The notes below the pieces were generated by a model. That model was not told the origin of the DNA and searched no databases. It worked only from the letters and a program-made list of their open reading frames with translations. Of a DNA stretch of 21,476 nucleotides, positions 20,872 to 21,476 are shown one piece after another. Source of the stretch: an uncultured Acetatifactor sp. GTDB taxonomy: Bacteria; Bacillota; Clostridia; Lachnospirales; Lachnospiraceae. Both the position numbers and the translations under genes were made by a program. Position 1 is the stretch's first letter. The number at the start of each line of letters is the position of its first letter. The stretch covers positions 1-21,476 of the forward strand of contig CAQUWW010000045.1 of assembly GCA_948896875.1 (NCBI GenBank), in the 5' to 3' direction.

Positions 20872-21476
20872 TTATTTCAGAATTTCAAACAACGGCTTAC
20901 AGGCGGGGTAAATCTCCTTAAACTGCTGATACCTGGCGTCGTACCTGGCCGCCAGCTCCGGCTCCGGCTCCACCGTGTCCACGATTCTGACGATGCGCCG
21001 CGCCGCCGCTTCCACGCTTTCAAATTCCCCGCAGGCTACCGCCGCCAGCATGGCGCCTCCCAGGGCGGGCCCCTCCTCGCTCTCGATCACATCCACCTTC
21101 AGATTCAGAATGTTGGCGATCATCCTTTTCCAGAGAGGGCTTTTCGCGCCGCCGCCGCAGATTTTGGTTCTCTCCAGATGAATCCCCAGGCTTCTCGCCA
21201 CCTCCAGCGAATCCCGCAGCGCAAAGGCCACTCCCTCGAGCACCGCCTGGGTCATATCCGCCCTGGTGGTGTCCATGGTCATTCCGATAAAGGTTCCCCT
21301 GGCGCCCGGGTTATTGTGGGGAGAACGCTCTCCCATCAGATAGGGAAGAAAGTACACATGGTTTTCGCCCAGCCTGTCGATCCCGGCCTGCTCCCCGGCA
21401 TAATCGCCTGTCCCCACGATATCCTCCATCCACCACTTGTTGCAGGAAGCCGCGCTCAGCATACAGCCCATCAGAT
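20872..21476 (-). CDS. FGGY-family carbohydrate kinase, xylulokinase-like, C-terminal part
   Basis: The gene runs off the right end of the window, so only about 200 C-terminal residues are seen and the true start lies outside. They contain YFLPYLMGERSPHNNPGARGTFIGM, the second FGGY signature CGGGAKSPLWKRMIANIL and the ATP-site EGPALGGAMLAAVACG, all close to xylulokinases. The enzyme would phosphorylate the ketose made by the isomerase. Ribulokinase or another FGGY substrate cannot be excluded. It is upstream of the DUF4867 gene with a 128-base gap that contains a GC-rich stem-loop. Confidence 0.9.
   Translation of the reverse strand, partial: LMGCMLSAASCNKWWMEDIVGTGDYAGEQAGIDRLGENHVYFLPYLMGERSPHNNPGARGTFIGMTMDTTRADMTQAVLEGVAFALRDSLEVARSLGIHLERTKICGGGAKSPLWKRMIANILNLKVDVIESEEGPALGGAMLAAVACGEFESVEAAARRIVRIVDTVEPEPELAARYDARYQQFKEIYPACKPLFEILK

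Overview
The window looks like a chromosomal segment of a low-to-mid GC Clostridia species, most likely a gut Lachnospiraceae (inferred). The pointers are LL-diaminopimelate aminotransferase for lysine, a 444-residue glutamine synthetase followed by an ANTAR regulator, the two-domain NAD synthetase, strong AGGAGG-type ribosome binding sites, and GH51 and FGGY sugar genes. Almost every gene lies on the minus strand. The two exceptions are a 153-residue membrane-anchored protein (5735-6196) and a 36-residue hydrophobic peptide (14398-14508). I see no rRNA, tRNA, CRISPR array, insertion sequence or prophage gene.

Layout from left to right. 1-3566: a DUF6056-type membrane protein and the lysine genes dapL and dapF. 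3567-5740: glnA and its ANTAR partner, with a promoter and a leader hairpin that resembles a terminator. 5616-6357: a plus-strand membrane protein flanked by two copies of a GTAACAGTTCA inverted repeat. 6370-10044: methyltransferase, hslO and nadE, which read as one transcription unit. 10045-10305: degenerate tandem repeats. 10306-13525: a family 2 glycosyltransferase, hisC and a DUF368 (PopT-type) transporter, with promoters before the first and third. 13555-16670: an accessory stretch. It holds a ToxN/AbiQ-like gene behind a promoter, short structured RNA and terminator (a probable type III toxin-antitoxin locus), a divergent 36-residue peptide gene, pcp, a small methyltransferase and a hicAB system with a doubled palindromic operator. 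16742-21476: a sugar-use cassette of FGGY kinase (cut by the window end), DUF4867 protein, fucose-isomerase-family protein and GH51 arabinofuranosidase.

How the genes work together. The left part is housekeeping nitrogen, amino-acid and NAD metabolism plus envelope functions. The ANTAR protein probably controls glnA by antitermination rather than by phosphorylation. The right end probably releases a pentose from plant polysaccharide (GH51), then isomerises and phosphorylates it; the actual sugar is not settled by the sequence. The most interesting region is 13555-14508. It has the architecture of a type III toxin-antitoxin system, and its RNA carries two stem-loops with a shared AGAATAT loop motif and different but still paired stems.
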